This document shows positions 1 through 11,679 of a stretch of DNA of 64,000 nucleotides, in pieces; the first letter of the stretch is position 1; each line of letters opens with the position of its first letter. The notes beneath the pieces are model-generated. The model was not told the origin of the DNA. It was given only the letters and a program-made list of their open reading frames with translations, and ran no database searches. A program made the translations under genes and the position numbers. The DNA comes from Ampullaceana balthica (lineage: Eukaryota; Mollusca; Gastropoda; Lymnaeidae): positions 1,606,978-1,670,977 of the forward strand of contig CALYLW010000014.1 in the NCBI GenBank assembly GCA_944989445.1, in the 5' to 3' direction.

Positions 1-235
1 TATAAGGATACACTAAAAATGCATTAATTTAATTACGGTACGTTCGATCGATCTTAAATTTTGATACGATGCAATGTTAGTTTAGACTGGTCCGTGTGCC
101 AAATTTCAGCTCGATCGGATTACGGAAAGTGGGTCATTTTTTACTTTTGTTTTTCCGCCCGCCCAAGACAGAGAGAGATGATGACAGACAGAGAGAGACG
201 GCGGTGAAGTTAATATAAGGGATTTAAAAAGAGAG
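1..235. repeat. Right half of the GGATTTAA-ended dispersed element
   Basis: TTTAATTACGGTACGTTCGA, AAATTTCAGCTCGATCGG, AAGTGGGT and the end GTTAATATAAGGGATTTAAA match the 3' half of the element at 5041-6031. Contains a (GACA/GAGA)-rich stretch near 170-215. Confidence 0.7.
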
Positions 236-1785
236 GGAGGGATGAACACAGAGAGGACACAGTATCAAGAGAGGGACATTAAAACGTGTATATTGCAGAC
301 GCCCTTTCTTTGCTAAAGATTATTTCGTATCACGTTCTTAAAAGAACTGCCAACTCTGAGTTTCATACCCGCGACTCTCTGTACGCCATCAGAGCGCCCA
401 TGCCGCTAGACAACTGTGTCCCCTTATTTATATATCAGAAACAAATATAAAGTAAATTAATATTATATAAGGAGTTGTAACTGATAGTTGTTCGGAGACT
501 AAAATCTCTACATTTTTATACTTGTCGTTTATACTATGGACCTACATTTACAAGAAAATAATTATCGTTTGAATGGGGCAAGGGAGAATGGGCTACACCA
601 TACGCTAACCGTTAGTAACTAAGCCACAAAAGACAAACAGACAGACATGCAGATTTGACATTTATATGTGTAACGAAAAAGATGAACTAGTGACACCAAT
701 TGTTTAAATCGAACTAAGTCTATACTGCTGGTAGGTAAATACTTGCAATTTATTAAAATGTTTTCCCCTTTTTAAAGGGATCGAAGTCAAGTGGGTTGCC
801 ACTTGCTTGAACAGATAATGATTTCAAAGAGGGTTAAGATGTATGCCATCAATTAGGCATGGAAATACATGCCATTAAATGTATTAAATTTATAGTTTTC
901 TTAATTTGAAATAACTAGGATTCTGAAAATGTATTTTTTCTTCGAAATAAATAGTTTTATAAAGAGTATTTAGTTGATTGCAAAACAAAGTGTAAAAAAT
1001 AAAAAAAAATATATATTATGTCGCATAGACTTGTAGATTGCAATTTAATCGAAGATTGCCTAAAGAACATTACGATCATTAATCTTGCCGCTTAAAGTTG
1101 TCTCAATTACAACCTCATATTCAGTATGTCGATAGCGGTGCTTTTTAGTGCGGCGTTCATGGAAAATAAAATGCGATGCGCAAGTCAGATATTACAATAG
1201 ATCATATTTTAATTGTACATTTTCCTTTATGTGTTTTATGTGAGTTCACACTTGTGTCAATGATTTCATTTCCATTTAAATATGTTGTATGGAATTCTTT
1301 TTCAAATGTCTTGATAAATTTACTGGCTAAATAACATAACAATCTAGCAACATTATCAAACTAAAATACAACACTAAGAATCAGGAAACTCTATCAAACT
1401 GAGAGACAATAATTACACTGAAACAACTCTTACAAACAGACAGACAATACTAACAAACAGACAACTATTACACACAGACAATTCAAACATCTCTACTATT
1501 TAGTGAATACAAAAATGAGAAATCTCTGACATAAAACAACCTTTACAATAACAACAAACTTATAGACATACAACACAGACCAACTTAAAGACTGACAACC
1601 CCAACATATCTTGCAACCTGACAGACCAAACTTTCATTTAAAAAAATGTAACAGACAGACAAAACTTAAAGAATGATAACTGTTAAATACCGATAACTTT
1701 TACAAATTGACATTTAGGACAGTCAACACTAACATATCCATTAGTTTCTGACATGAAATCGGGAATTGATAACAGACTGAGTTAA
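236..1785. other. No gene recognised
   Basis: A+T-rich sequence without supported ORFs. The part from 1380 is mildly repetitive (ACAGACA, ACAAAC words) and grades into the 32-bp array. Confidence 0.6.
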
Positions 1786-1992
1786 CCCATACCACTTGTG
1801 AAAACAGACAGAGATAACCCATATCACCTGTGATAATAGCCAGATAGAACCCATATCACCTGTGATAATAGACAGAGATAACCCATATCAGCTGTGATAA
1901 TAGACAGAGATAACCCATATCACCTGTAATAATAGACAGAGATAACCCATATAACCAGTGATAACAGACAGAGATAACCCATATCACCAGAG
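1786..1992. repeat. Tandem repeat, 32-bp unit, ~6 copies
   Basis: Unit GATAACCCATATCACCTGTG plus ATAATAGACAGA, with point differences and one shortened copy. Preceded by a loose ACAGAC-rich region from about 1380. Confidence 0.85.
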
Positions 1993-2290
1993 ACGAAAAT
2001 TACGGGGCCCTTAAGCCTCATGTTAAATTTCCTGCTCTGTGACCTCTAAAATCAAACAAGGGAGATAATAAAATCTGGTAAAACCCCACTCTTCCCCTAT
2101 TTTTTTTAGGTCGGAGTATGTGAGAGAAACTTCTCGATATTATACCTCGGGGGCAGAAGTGGACTAGCCCTGTTGACTGAAACCACCTGAAATTAGACAA
2201 TGGCCAATCAGCGTTTATTGACAATAAGTTATAAAAGCTGGTACATGAAATAAATTGTTCTCTTTTGGACAAGTCCGGACCTGGAGTTTT

Positions 2291-2590
2291 GGTCAACAAC
2301 AGCGATCTTACGTTTTTGTTCACCAACAGCGATCTTACGTTTTTTGGTCACAATCAACGATCTTACATTTTTGGTCGCCAACAGCGATCTTACGTTTTTG
2401 GTCACCAACAGCGATCTTACGTTTTTGTTCACCAACAGCGATCTTACGTTTTTGTTCACCAACAGCGATATTACGTTTTTGTTCACCAACAGCGATATAA
2501 CGTTTTTGTTCACCAACAGCGATATTACGTTTTTGTTCACCAACAGCGATATTACGTTTTTGTTCACCAACAGCGATCTTACGTTTTTGC
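2291..2590. repeat. Tandem repeat, 27-bp unit, 11 copies
   Basis: Unit CAACAGCGATCTTACGTTTT plus TGTTCAC, almost perfectly periodic; one copy is 28 bp. Because 27 is a multiple of three, several frames stay open on both strands (repeats such as LVNKNVISL); these ORFs are by-products. Confidence 0.92.
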
Positions 2591-3657
2591 GGGAAAGATA
2601 ACCCCACAGCTTCACTAGACAAAGTAGTGCCAATTCGAGTTCTACCTGGTAGTTGGCTTCACTTTTTTTTTCGTTAACATCTACCAGTAGTACATCCTCG
2701 TTGACTGTCATGGTTCACTGCGTGACCAGTGGCGCCCAACCATCACGTCAGTACGGTTACATTGTCGTATTGGAACTACGCCCCTGTGACCATTGGAGAC
2801 CCATCCATCACGCCCATATATTGGCTATCATGTTTTAAGGATGGATTATCTATGGGTAGGGATTTTGTAGATATTCAATTTATTTTAAAAATTGTAATTA
2901 AATATGTATTAAATTGTTTCAATTATTTCGTTATGTTGTTGAAATCTGTTACGTCCCTTGTGTGTGTCTAGATTGCCACAACAGTTACTAAACCGCTAGT
3001 CACAGAAATCAAATCTTCTCACGACATCATGCATTTTTGTATTTATGTCAAAGAGTGTCACTTGAACATTTTCGTTGTTTAAAAGAGACATGAACACGAT
3101 GCGGTTTTATGACGTAACAATTTTTATTTTAATTATTGTAAGAGAAAAAGTAAATAGAAATTTAAATCCTTATTCTGATAATGTATAATTTCTTCAAATA
3201 AATTAATTTATACAATTTTAACCATTTTGAATAAAAAATGAGGCACTAATTTGTTTGCTAAAAGAAGAAATAAATCATTTAGGACTGTGCTACATTAATG
3301 TGCATGAATTGTATTTCCCGCCTGCGCTGCACCAGAAAACACCGGTGCTGATGTATTCCAATATGAAATTTTACTTGAAAAAAAATTAGCTTGCAAATTT
3401 TTAATATAAGAATCGTAATGTTTCTATTACGGTAAAATTAATTTTCAAGGGAAGTGAGTTACTAACTTATATTTCTTTAAATGTCCTTACCAATATTAAA
3501 TTCAATGGAAGAAAAGAATTGTTAGAATCACTTATATTTTAAATTATGTAAACTACAAAGTCTATTTACAATACGAAATATAAATGCTTTGTTCTCCACT
3601 TTACACCATGTATTTTGCATTATTTATCCCAATATAAATTACATCCAAGTGGTATAC

Positions 3658-3855
3658 CACCTGTCTTTTATACTAATCATATACTTAAATCAAACACTTT
3701 GTTTCTCACCTGACTTTTATACTAATCATATACTTAAATCAAACACTTTGTTTCTCACCTGACTTTTATACTAATCATATACTTAAATCAAACACTATGT
3801 TTCTCACCTGACTTTTATACTAATCATATACTTAAGTCAAACACTTTGTTTCTCA
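3658..3855. repeat. Tandem repeat, 49-bp unit, 4 copies
   Basis: Unit begins CACCTGACTTTTATACTAAT and ends CACTTTGTTTCT; starts at 3658, 3707, 3756 and 3805 with very few substitutions. Confidence 0.92.
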
Positions 3856-4040
3856 GATAAATCTGAAGATTAACTCAATAAAAACGAGCTGCTGTCCATG
3901 TTTGAACTTTCTAAATATTTTAGTAGTTTTATTAAAAGGAGTCACTTCAGAGAAAAAACAAAAATTACATTACTAACTGTAAGTCTTTGAGGACATGACT
4001 TCATAGTTACTACCCTTTTTGAAACAGTTCCCACCTCACA

Positions 4041-4520
4041 AAACAGTACTCACCTAACTGAAACAGTACTCACCTAACTGAAACAGTACTCACCTAACTG
4101 AAATAGTACTCACCTAAATGAAATAGTACTCACCTAACTGAAATAGTACTCACCTAACTGAAAAAGTACTCACCTAACTGAAATAGTGCTCACCTAAATG
4201 AAATAGTGCTCACCTAACTGAAATAGTACTCACCTAACTGAAATAGTACTCACCTAACTGAAATAGTACTAACCTAATTGAAATAGTACTCACCTAACTG
4301 AAAAAGTACTCACCTAATTGAAATAGTACTCACCTAACTGAAATGGTACTCACCTAACTGAAACAGTACTCACCTAACTGATACAGTACTCACTTAACTG
4401 AAACAGTACTAACCTTACTGAAATAGTACTCACCTACCTGAAACAGTACTAACCTTACTGAAATAGTACTCACCTACCTGAAACAGTACTCACCTAACTG
4501 AAATAGTACTCACCTAACTT
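4041..4520. repeat. Tandem repeat, 20-bp unit, 24 copies without indels
   Basis: Unit AAATAGTACTCACCTAACTG. All copies keep exactly 20 bp; variation is by substitution only (for example AAACAG, AAAAAG, AGTGCT, CCTTAC). The TAGTACT/AGTACT core is palindromic. Degenerate half-units extend a little to the left. Confidence 0.95.
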
Positions 4521-4696
4521 AAACAAAATTTCCAACCAATTTTGTATAATAACAATACTATCCAACTCCCTATACATTTATACGAGAACACACCATTGAT
4601 TTCACTAACTTTCATTGTGTTACATGGTAAACTGGCTTGTTAGCTATAAACTGGTCGTGAGAAAATGAATGAATTAGCATAAAAACAAAATAAAAA

Positions 4697-4849
<153 letters not shown>

Positions 4850-5040
4850 AAACTATATAATTTGCAATTGTCACGCAAGTCAGTCAGTCTGTCCTGACGC
4901 TACTAATTTTAGAAAGCGGGGAAAACCAAATTACTGCACCAATGCATCAAAATGTGTGCAAATTAAAAATGCGCTGTAAAAAAATATAATATTGCGTCAT
5001 TGTTTTCGCTCATATATTAATTTTGGAAAAGGGATCAATG

Positions 5041-6031
5041 TAATAAGAAAAACCCGTAAAGAACAAGTTTTTGACTATAAATCCTTTATGTACGAGAAGT
5101 AATTAAAAGAATGTTCATTATAATACACAGCGCCAGACCATCCAGAAATACAAAATTGCAGTTGTGTCGTAAAACATGTTTAATATAATGCGCACCGATC
5201 AGGAATAGGTTTATAAAAAGAGCTGTCAATAAAATACGCACCTTATTGCGCGACAGAAAGGATGTTCAATATAATACGCACCGCGACGCTCTATCTCAAA
5301 AAATAGCATGATACATAGGAATAAATAAAATAATCTAAAAAATCAATAATTTAATTACGGTACATGCGATCGATCTGAAATGTTAATACATTGTTTTTAT
5401 TATCGGTACGAAACTGCCTGCAAAATTTCAGCTCGCTAGCTTACGAGCAAGTGGGTTAAAAATCGCTCAAAAGTTTTGGCGACAAGGGCGGGCGGTCGGT
5501 CGGTCGGGCGGCCGCAGACACCACGAGTTAATATAAAGGATTTAATAAAAACAACCCGTAAAAAACCAAGTTTTTGACTATAAATCCTTTACGTATGAGA
5601 CGTAACTAAAAGAATGTTCATTATAACACGCAGCGCAAGACCATCCAAAAATACAAAATTGCAGTTGTGTCGTAAAACGTGTTTAATATAATGCGCACCG
5701 ATCAGGAATAGGTTTATAAAAAGTGTTGTCAGTAAAATACGCACCTTATTGCGCGACAGAAAGGTTGTTCAATATAATACGCACCGCGACGCTCTATCTC
5801 AAAAAATAGCATGATACATAGGAATAAATAAAATAATCTAAAAAATCAATAATTTAATTACGGTACATGCGATCGATCTGAAATTTTGATACATTGTTTT
5901 TATCATCGGTACGAAACTGCCTGCAAAATTTCAGCTCGCTATCTTGCGAGCAAGTGGGTTAAAAATCGATCAAAAGTTTTGGCGACAAGGTCGGCCGCAG
6001 ACACCACGAGTTAATATAAAGGATTTAAAAA
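5041..6031. repeat. Two tandem copies of a ~500-bp dispersed element
   Basis: Copy 1 (about 5041-5541) and copy 2 (about 5542-6031) share ACCCGTAAA, TTTTTGACTATAAATCCTTT, TAATACGCACC, TTTAATTACGGTACATGCGA and the closing GAGTTAATATAAAGGATTTA. TAAATCCTTTA near the left and TAAAGGATTTA at the right form a short inverted repeat. Related partial copies: 1-235, 26041-26275 and 61921-62205. No coding capacity seen. Confidence 0.8.
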
Positions 6032-6065
6032 GAGGATTTGATGATGGTTAATTATAAAATAAAAA

Positions 6066-6215
6066 AACAAAGGGGGCACCGTAGGCGCCCTACAACCTCT
6101 ATTATAAAATACTTTGTGTACATTTCAGAAAGTTTAATATTTCGCATTTATCAAACAAGGACAAATTAGTTGGGCTTTTGAAAAAGGTCGGCGCCGTAGG
6201 CGCCCTAAAAAAGTG
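6066..6215. repeat. Short duplicated GTAGGCGCCC motif
   Basis: GGCACCGTAGGCGCCCTA at 6074 and GGCGCCGTAGGCGCCCTA at 6190, about 115 bases apart, each built on a GGCGCC palindrome. The sequence between them is A+T-rich. Function not evident. Confidence 0.5.
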
Positions 6216-7968
6216 CATTTTTAAAATCAAAATAAATATATTTCAGCTGAAAACTTCCGTAATTTTTGACGGGTAATACACTAGTCTATTTATAATTTGC
6301 ATCTACCTTCAGTATGCCCTACCTTAAACGGTCGAAGTCCTGCCTTGCAGCGCACCTCTTCGAATAAAGCGTCTCAGAAAGGTTTGTTTTATTTAATTAA
6401 GCAGTCGTCTATGCTCGCACAACTTTCCGCTGAGTAATTACAGAAGTAATAATCTGATTAAAAATAAATAATTAAAAAAAAACAACAACAAAACAACACT
6501 TGTCTATACCTTAAGATATCCATAGGTTGTTGCTTGAGTGTGTGTGTGTGTGTTGTCCCGAGGTGATTTTTGTGCCCACCACATATTTCAAATTAGTAGG
6601 AAAAATAAATCAAATTAAAAATCAAGCTTCCGATATGAAAGAGAATCAATGTTTACGAAATCCAGATCACAGATCATTAAGTTTCTACTGATCCATAGTT
6701 GACCTTCAATGCGCTTATTTTCAAAAAAAATATTTAAAAAAAAATATATATATATAAAAAAATATTTTAAAAAAAATTTGAGCTAGCTGAATGACCTCTA
6801 CTGTAACTGTTATTATAATTGCTTCATTGAACATTCTTATTTATTAGTAGCTGTGATCTCTGATTTGCATAAGTTTTTAATCTGGGTCATGACAAATCGA
6901 TTTGCAATATTTAATCAATGGTTCAAAGTAGTCAAAATCAGTTACGGTATTGGTAACAATGCATTGATTTTTTATTGTATTGTATTCAATATAACTTCTC
7001 CTATTTAGACTTATTGATTGAAAACCTTGGCTGCAGTAGCATACCATGGATTAGTTCCCATAAAGGCAGGGCGATATTTTTTGTTGTCCCCAGTTTTTGT
7101 GTCCCGCTTCCTACACTATATTAATTGGGTTTACCAAATTGTCCGATGGAAAAATAAGACCCTTAATTTTTCATCAAATATGACCCTGTTAAGTCGCGGT
7201 CGTTCGGATCCATGCATACTAATGTAATCGCGACTTAGGTGAATCGCGATTTATCGTCACTTAGTACAGATTTCAGTGTAACTTATTGAGCAAAGGATTC
7301 AAATAAAAAGTGTTTTCTTTCCTATAATATTTATTTAAAATTAAATTAAGTTTATACTAAAGTATTATACATATCAATACTTATCCTGGTACACTTGTTT
7401 TAATCCAATATATTAAAAGAACTTTCATTATACGAACGTATTATTTATTGCTACGCTACGTCTCAAAATTTGGGAGCCATGGAATTACAGCGACTTAACC
7501 GATTTCGCACAAAAAACGAACTGTATAAAGTGTTATAGCAATAAAATTACATTTAAACTACATAAAATAGTGTTCTTATTTTATTATAAACTTGTATAAA
7601 CTGAGCGTTCAGTGCACCACACTAGCTGACTGAAAAGAAACAGTAAGTTAGTAACTAAATTTCTGAAGTTTACCAAACAGTATCTTATGCTGAGTCATTA
7701 TCATCAAAATCGTCCGCAATTGAGCAAATTGCCGTTGGGGTCGTAGATCAAAGCAGGTGGTTTACTTGAGACGGAGAAAAACCCAGAAAAAAAGCAATTT
7801 TTCTGGAAAGCCGTCCGGAGAGGGGCATAAAAAGAGGACGTGTCCGGGGAAACCCGGACGTATGGTAACTCTAATATTAATACCAAAGCTTCTGGCATCA
7901 AGTGTTAAAAAACAAAAGTAGAGCATGCATAATATTAACAAGAAAAAACATTCTTTTTAGCTTGAAAA
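6216..7968. other. No gene recognised
   Basis: A+T-rich. A (TG)n run lies at 6538-6551. TAAGTCGCGGTCGTTCGG near 7191 and CGACTTAACCGATTTCG near 7491 recall the pogo-like element ends but do not form a bounded copy. Confidence 0.5.
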
Positions 7969-8193
7969 GGGGCCGTCCATAAAGTACGTCACACTATTTT
8001 TGACCATTTTTAACTCCCCCTCCCCCTGTCACAAATCTCAGACAAAGTACATCACACTTTCGAACAAAAATGTTTTTTATTAACAAAATAATTTAAAATT
8101 TAATATAAAACACCGTGACCCCCCTCCCCCCTGTCACACTTTCTTACACCCCCTCCCCCCTTATGGAGCGTGACGTTCTTTATGGACGGCCCC
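7969..8193. mobile_element. PIF/Harbinger-like MITE, copy 1
   Basis: Starts GGGGCCGTCCATAAAGTACG and ends TTTATGGACGGCCCC. Flanked by AAA on both sides (3 bp). Interior is a long imperfect palindrome with C-rich tracts (CCCCCTCCCCC). Homologous to 60093-60342. Family placement rests on the 3-bp duplication and GGG termini. Confidence 0.8.
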
Positions 8194-11100
8194 AAAGGTT
8201 ATTTTTCGTCAAATTTGGAGTTCAGGATAAGCAATCCGTATCTCCTAAATTTGTATTAAAAAGATGGAAGTAGCATCTGTGCTAATGGACAATAAAAGTC
8301 TATGTCGTGTCTTAAAAATATTTTTTTGATATGTTCCGTAACCGTAAATTACATGATTTATTATTTTTTTCAATACCTTATCGGGTGATACCTTTACGGA
8401 TGCTGCCCTCGTGGGCTCTGCCTTTTTGAGCTCTGTAATATGTAGGATGCGTGTATATAATATATTATAAATGCAAAACGTCCGATCCAGGCAAACGTCT
8501 ATACTAGTCACTAGTCAAAAAGTATTAATAACTTTCACATGGTCTATTAACACTATTATCAATAGTATTATAGTACCACTACATATATATATGCTCCGGT
8601 GGAACAGAGTAGAGATAATCTGAAATCAAGGTTTAAATTTTATTATTTGTTATTTAATTAAAATTATAAGTTATAGTTTTAACAAAATAAAAAAAGATGT
8701 GTATTAGTTTATTACTTATTTCCCTTTAAATATTTTTCTCTCCCTTGAAAATTCTTTCTTTAAAACATTTGTTTTAAAACGTAATATTTTATAATTTGGG
8801 GTGGGGATGTGAGTAATCTTATCTAGCTGCTTGGAATAAAACTGTAGTTTTTCTTTGGGATGAGAAATATCAGAATACTGATTGTTGGCCCTAAATAAAT
8901 AGATGAAGAAACAGCATCTGGGGTTATATTTCATGATTTATTATTATTTTTTACAATGTCGTTTTTTTTCCCCACTTCACATTTAAGGTCATGAAAATTA
9001 TTGCTAATAAATTATGCCTCTTCCAAATTTGTCTGATTAACACTAATTCAAATTTCTCATACAGTTTTTACAGTAAATAATACAACATTAAAGGACTTTT
9101 CTACCAATAATAAACACAAATATGTTTTTAAAACATACTACTATCACAATTTCAAAGTCATTCTTGGTAAGAAATTTAGTAAGGTATTAACAGAGACTAA
9201 AATGTAATAGAATCTAAAAGTAAATGTAAAAATAAAACTTTTTACATTCAGTTTTATTTAGAAATGACCTAAAAAGTAAAAAATACATTTTCTTAGAAAT
9301 AAATTACATTTTTAATATTTTAAAATTCTATTACAAAAAATGAAATTGTGGGCGCTAAGTGAAGATATCTTAAATTTTTATTGGTTGTAAATAAAGATGG
9401 AGATTTATTTATACAATTTAATCCAAAATTTATTTATTTTTCTCAACAAATTTGAAAATATATATTTTTTATTCTTGGAGTTTTTAGAACTGGGAGTGTA
9501 AAAGGTTCAACAAATAGCTGTGCAAATTAAGAAAATACTTGTTTCCTTCTTATAATTATATTTGAACTGTATTATTTGCAATTAAAATTGAAATTTTTAA
9601 CTTTTTAGACATGGTTTAACAGCCTCCATGAAATAGTTTAAGATATATTAATTTTTATCAAAGTACACAAGTATATCATTTCTCATCTAAACGATAAAAA
9701 AATTCAGATTAAATTAAATCATTCAAATCAAACATTCAATATTAAAAATAAATATATATCCAGAAAATTAAAAATTTATCATTCAAGCTATTAAAATGGC
9801 AAATACAGGAGAAATTATTATTTTTAAAAAAAAAGATGTTTCTATTGAAACTGGACTACGGTAAGTTACATGTTTAACACAATGACAATATTTCTGCATC
9901 TACAATTATTTTGACAGCTTTAAGTAGATTATTTACCACCATTTAATTATATCCTTGCCAAAGTTAATACAATTATATATTTTTGAAAATAGAATGTATT
10001 TTTTACAACAGTAATGTTTTCCTTTTCATTTGATCCAAATACTATCAGGCTCGAGGGCAATTAAATTCTTTTTTTTATTACCAACTGCCAAGAGTCTTTC
10101 ATATCTGTGGCACAGATGACAAAATTTTATTTAATGTAATTAAAAAATATTACTGACATACAAATGTGAGTCAAATCCCCAAGCATAGTTAATAGATGAC
10201 ATTGTTTTCAAATTTAAAAAAAAATTTCCAGTTACCTGATTATAAATTTAATCCAATGGTGAGTGGATCAAATCCAAATAAAATCAACTTTTAAAAAAGT
10301 AAAACCATTTTCTATTATTTTTGTTTCTTTTCATTTTAACATCTTATATCACAAAAGATTAAACATATGCAAAATTCAAATCCCATTGATCAGTGGGAAG
10401 TGTGTAAATAATCAATAACCAGATTCGACCCGTACAAACAGAAGAGTTGTATAACTAAAATAAATAAATAAAAAAGCAGCTTTGATTCTATGCTCAAAAT
10501 TCAGCTGGAAAACAGTGCATAAGTCAAAAATAATTTAAAGGAAGTAAAGGTTTGAGGTGATAAAGAAACATGAAATCATTCATATTAATAAATTTATATA
10601 TGATATATTTCTTTTTAATTGTGTGGGTATTGTTTCATTTTTCAATGTTTTTATTTGAAACTCAGCCAACTTGCTTAACCTTGTAATAGTGGCTCAATAC
10701 ACTATAGTAAAACTTATAGTATTTTTAATATGTAAATATTTCATCAAAATGATTTTTAAAAGAAACTTATTATTAATTTAAAATTGTGTTTTTACTGGTT
10801 AAATTTTTTTTAATCAAATTAAAAAAACAACAATGATACTTAAGTAGCTGAAAGATTTATTAAAAATTGACATTAATATTTTGTTTATAGATATATAATA
10901 ACCAGATGTATAGAACTTTTCTTGTTATTAAAAAATAAAATATCAAAAAAGTTAATTTTTTTAACATGACTAACTTAAATGTTTATTTGTCATGTAATGT
11001 AAGTAAAATGTTCAAAATTAATCACATTAGAAAATAAATGAAAGGAGTAACCTAAATTTTTCTCTTGTGAGCACATCAAATATGCTCATGAATAGGTTGC

Positions 11101-11679
11101 ACCTTTTTTAAAAATAAAAACATTAGGATGAAAATTAGGGGTGAAATTTATTATATAAACTTAAAAATCAATTTCTCTGACACTTTTTTTATATTAGTTT
11201 GTTAACTTGATGTAAAAGATTGAAGTTGCTCAGTCTTTATAGACAACTGCTTTTCAGAATTCAAGTTATTAAGGGAAACAATTTAAACATCTGTTAAACA
11301 AATATATCTAATACTTAAAAAAGGGCCATGTAATTAACAAAACTAATGGTATGACATACAAGTCAAAAGTGAAAAATCTCTTTGAACAACCAAAATTAAG
11401 GCAGAACCTAACCAACCACTGGCATATGCAAATAAATATGGTACTTAAAATTTGTTATCACATTATAATATTATTAAAAATTATGCACACACCAATTTTT
11501 TTTAAGGAATGTTTCTGAACACATCTGGTGGTAACTATCATTACCTTGGTCCCTCACATTTTAATGTGTCTAAACACATAATTTTTGTTTAAACACAACA
11601 TTTAGGACCCTTGAGTCAAATTGACATATTCCACAATAAGCATGCACAAAAGTATTTAAAATTATACATCTACGAAAAT
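8194..11679. other. No gene recognised
   Basis: Very A+T-rich. A short open stretch at 9796-9860 (MANTGEIIIFKKKDVSIETG) ends at a good donor, gtaagt, but no partner exon or homology was recognised, so it is not called. Confidence 0.55.

Noticed and set aside
2018..2711. Several ORFs on both strands over the 27-bp repeat
   Set aside because: Periodicity divisible by three keeps frames open; no domain, splice context or start context supports a gene.
4041..4520. Possible CRISPR-like array of regular 20-bp repeats
   Set aside because: There are no unique spacers; it is a simple head-to-tail tandem array in an animal genome.
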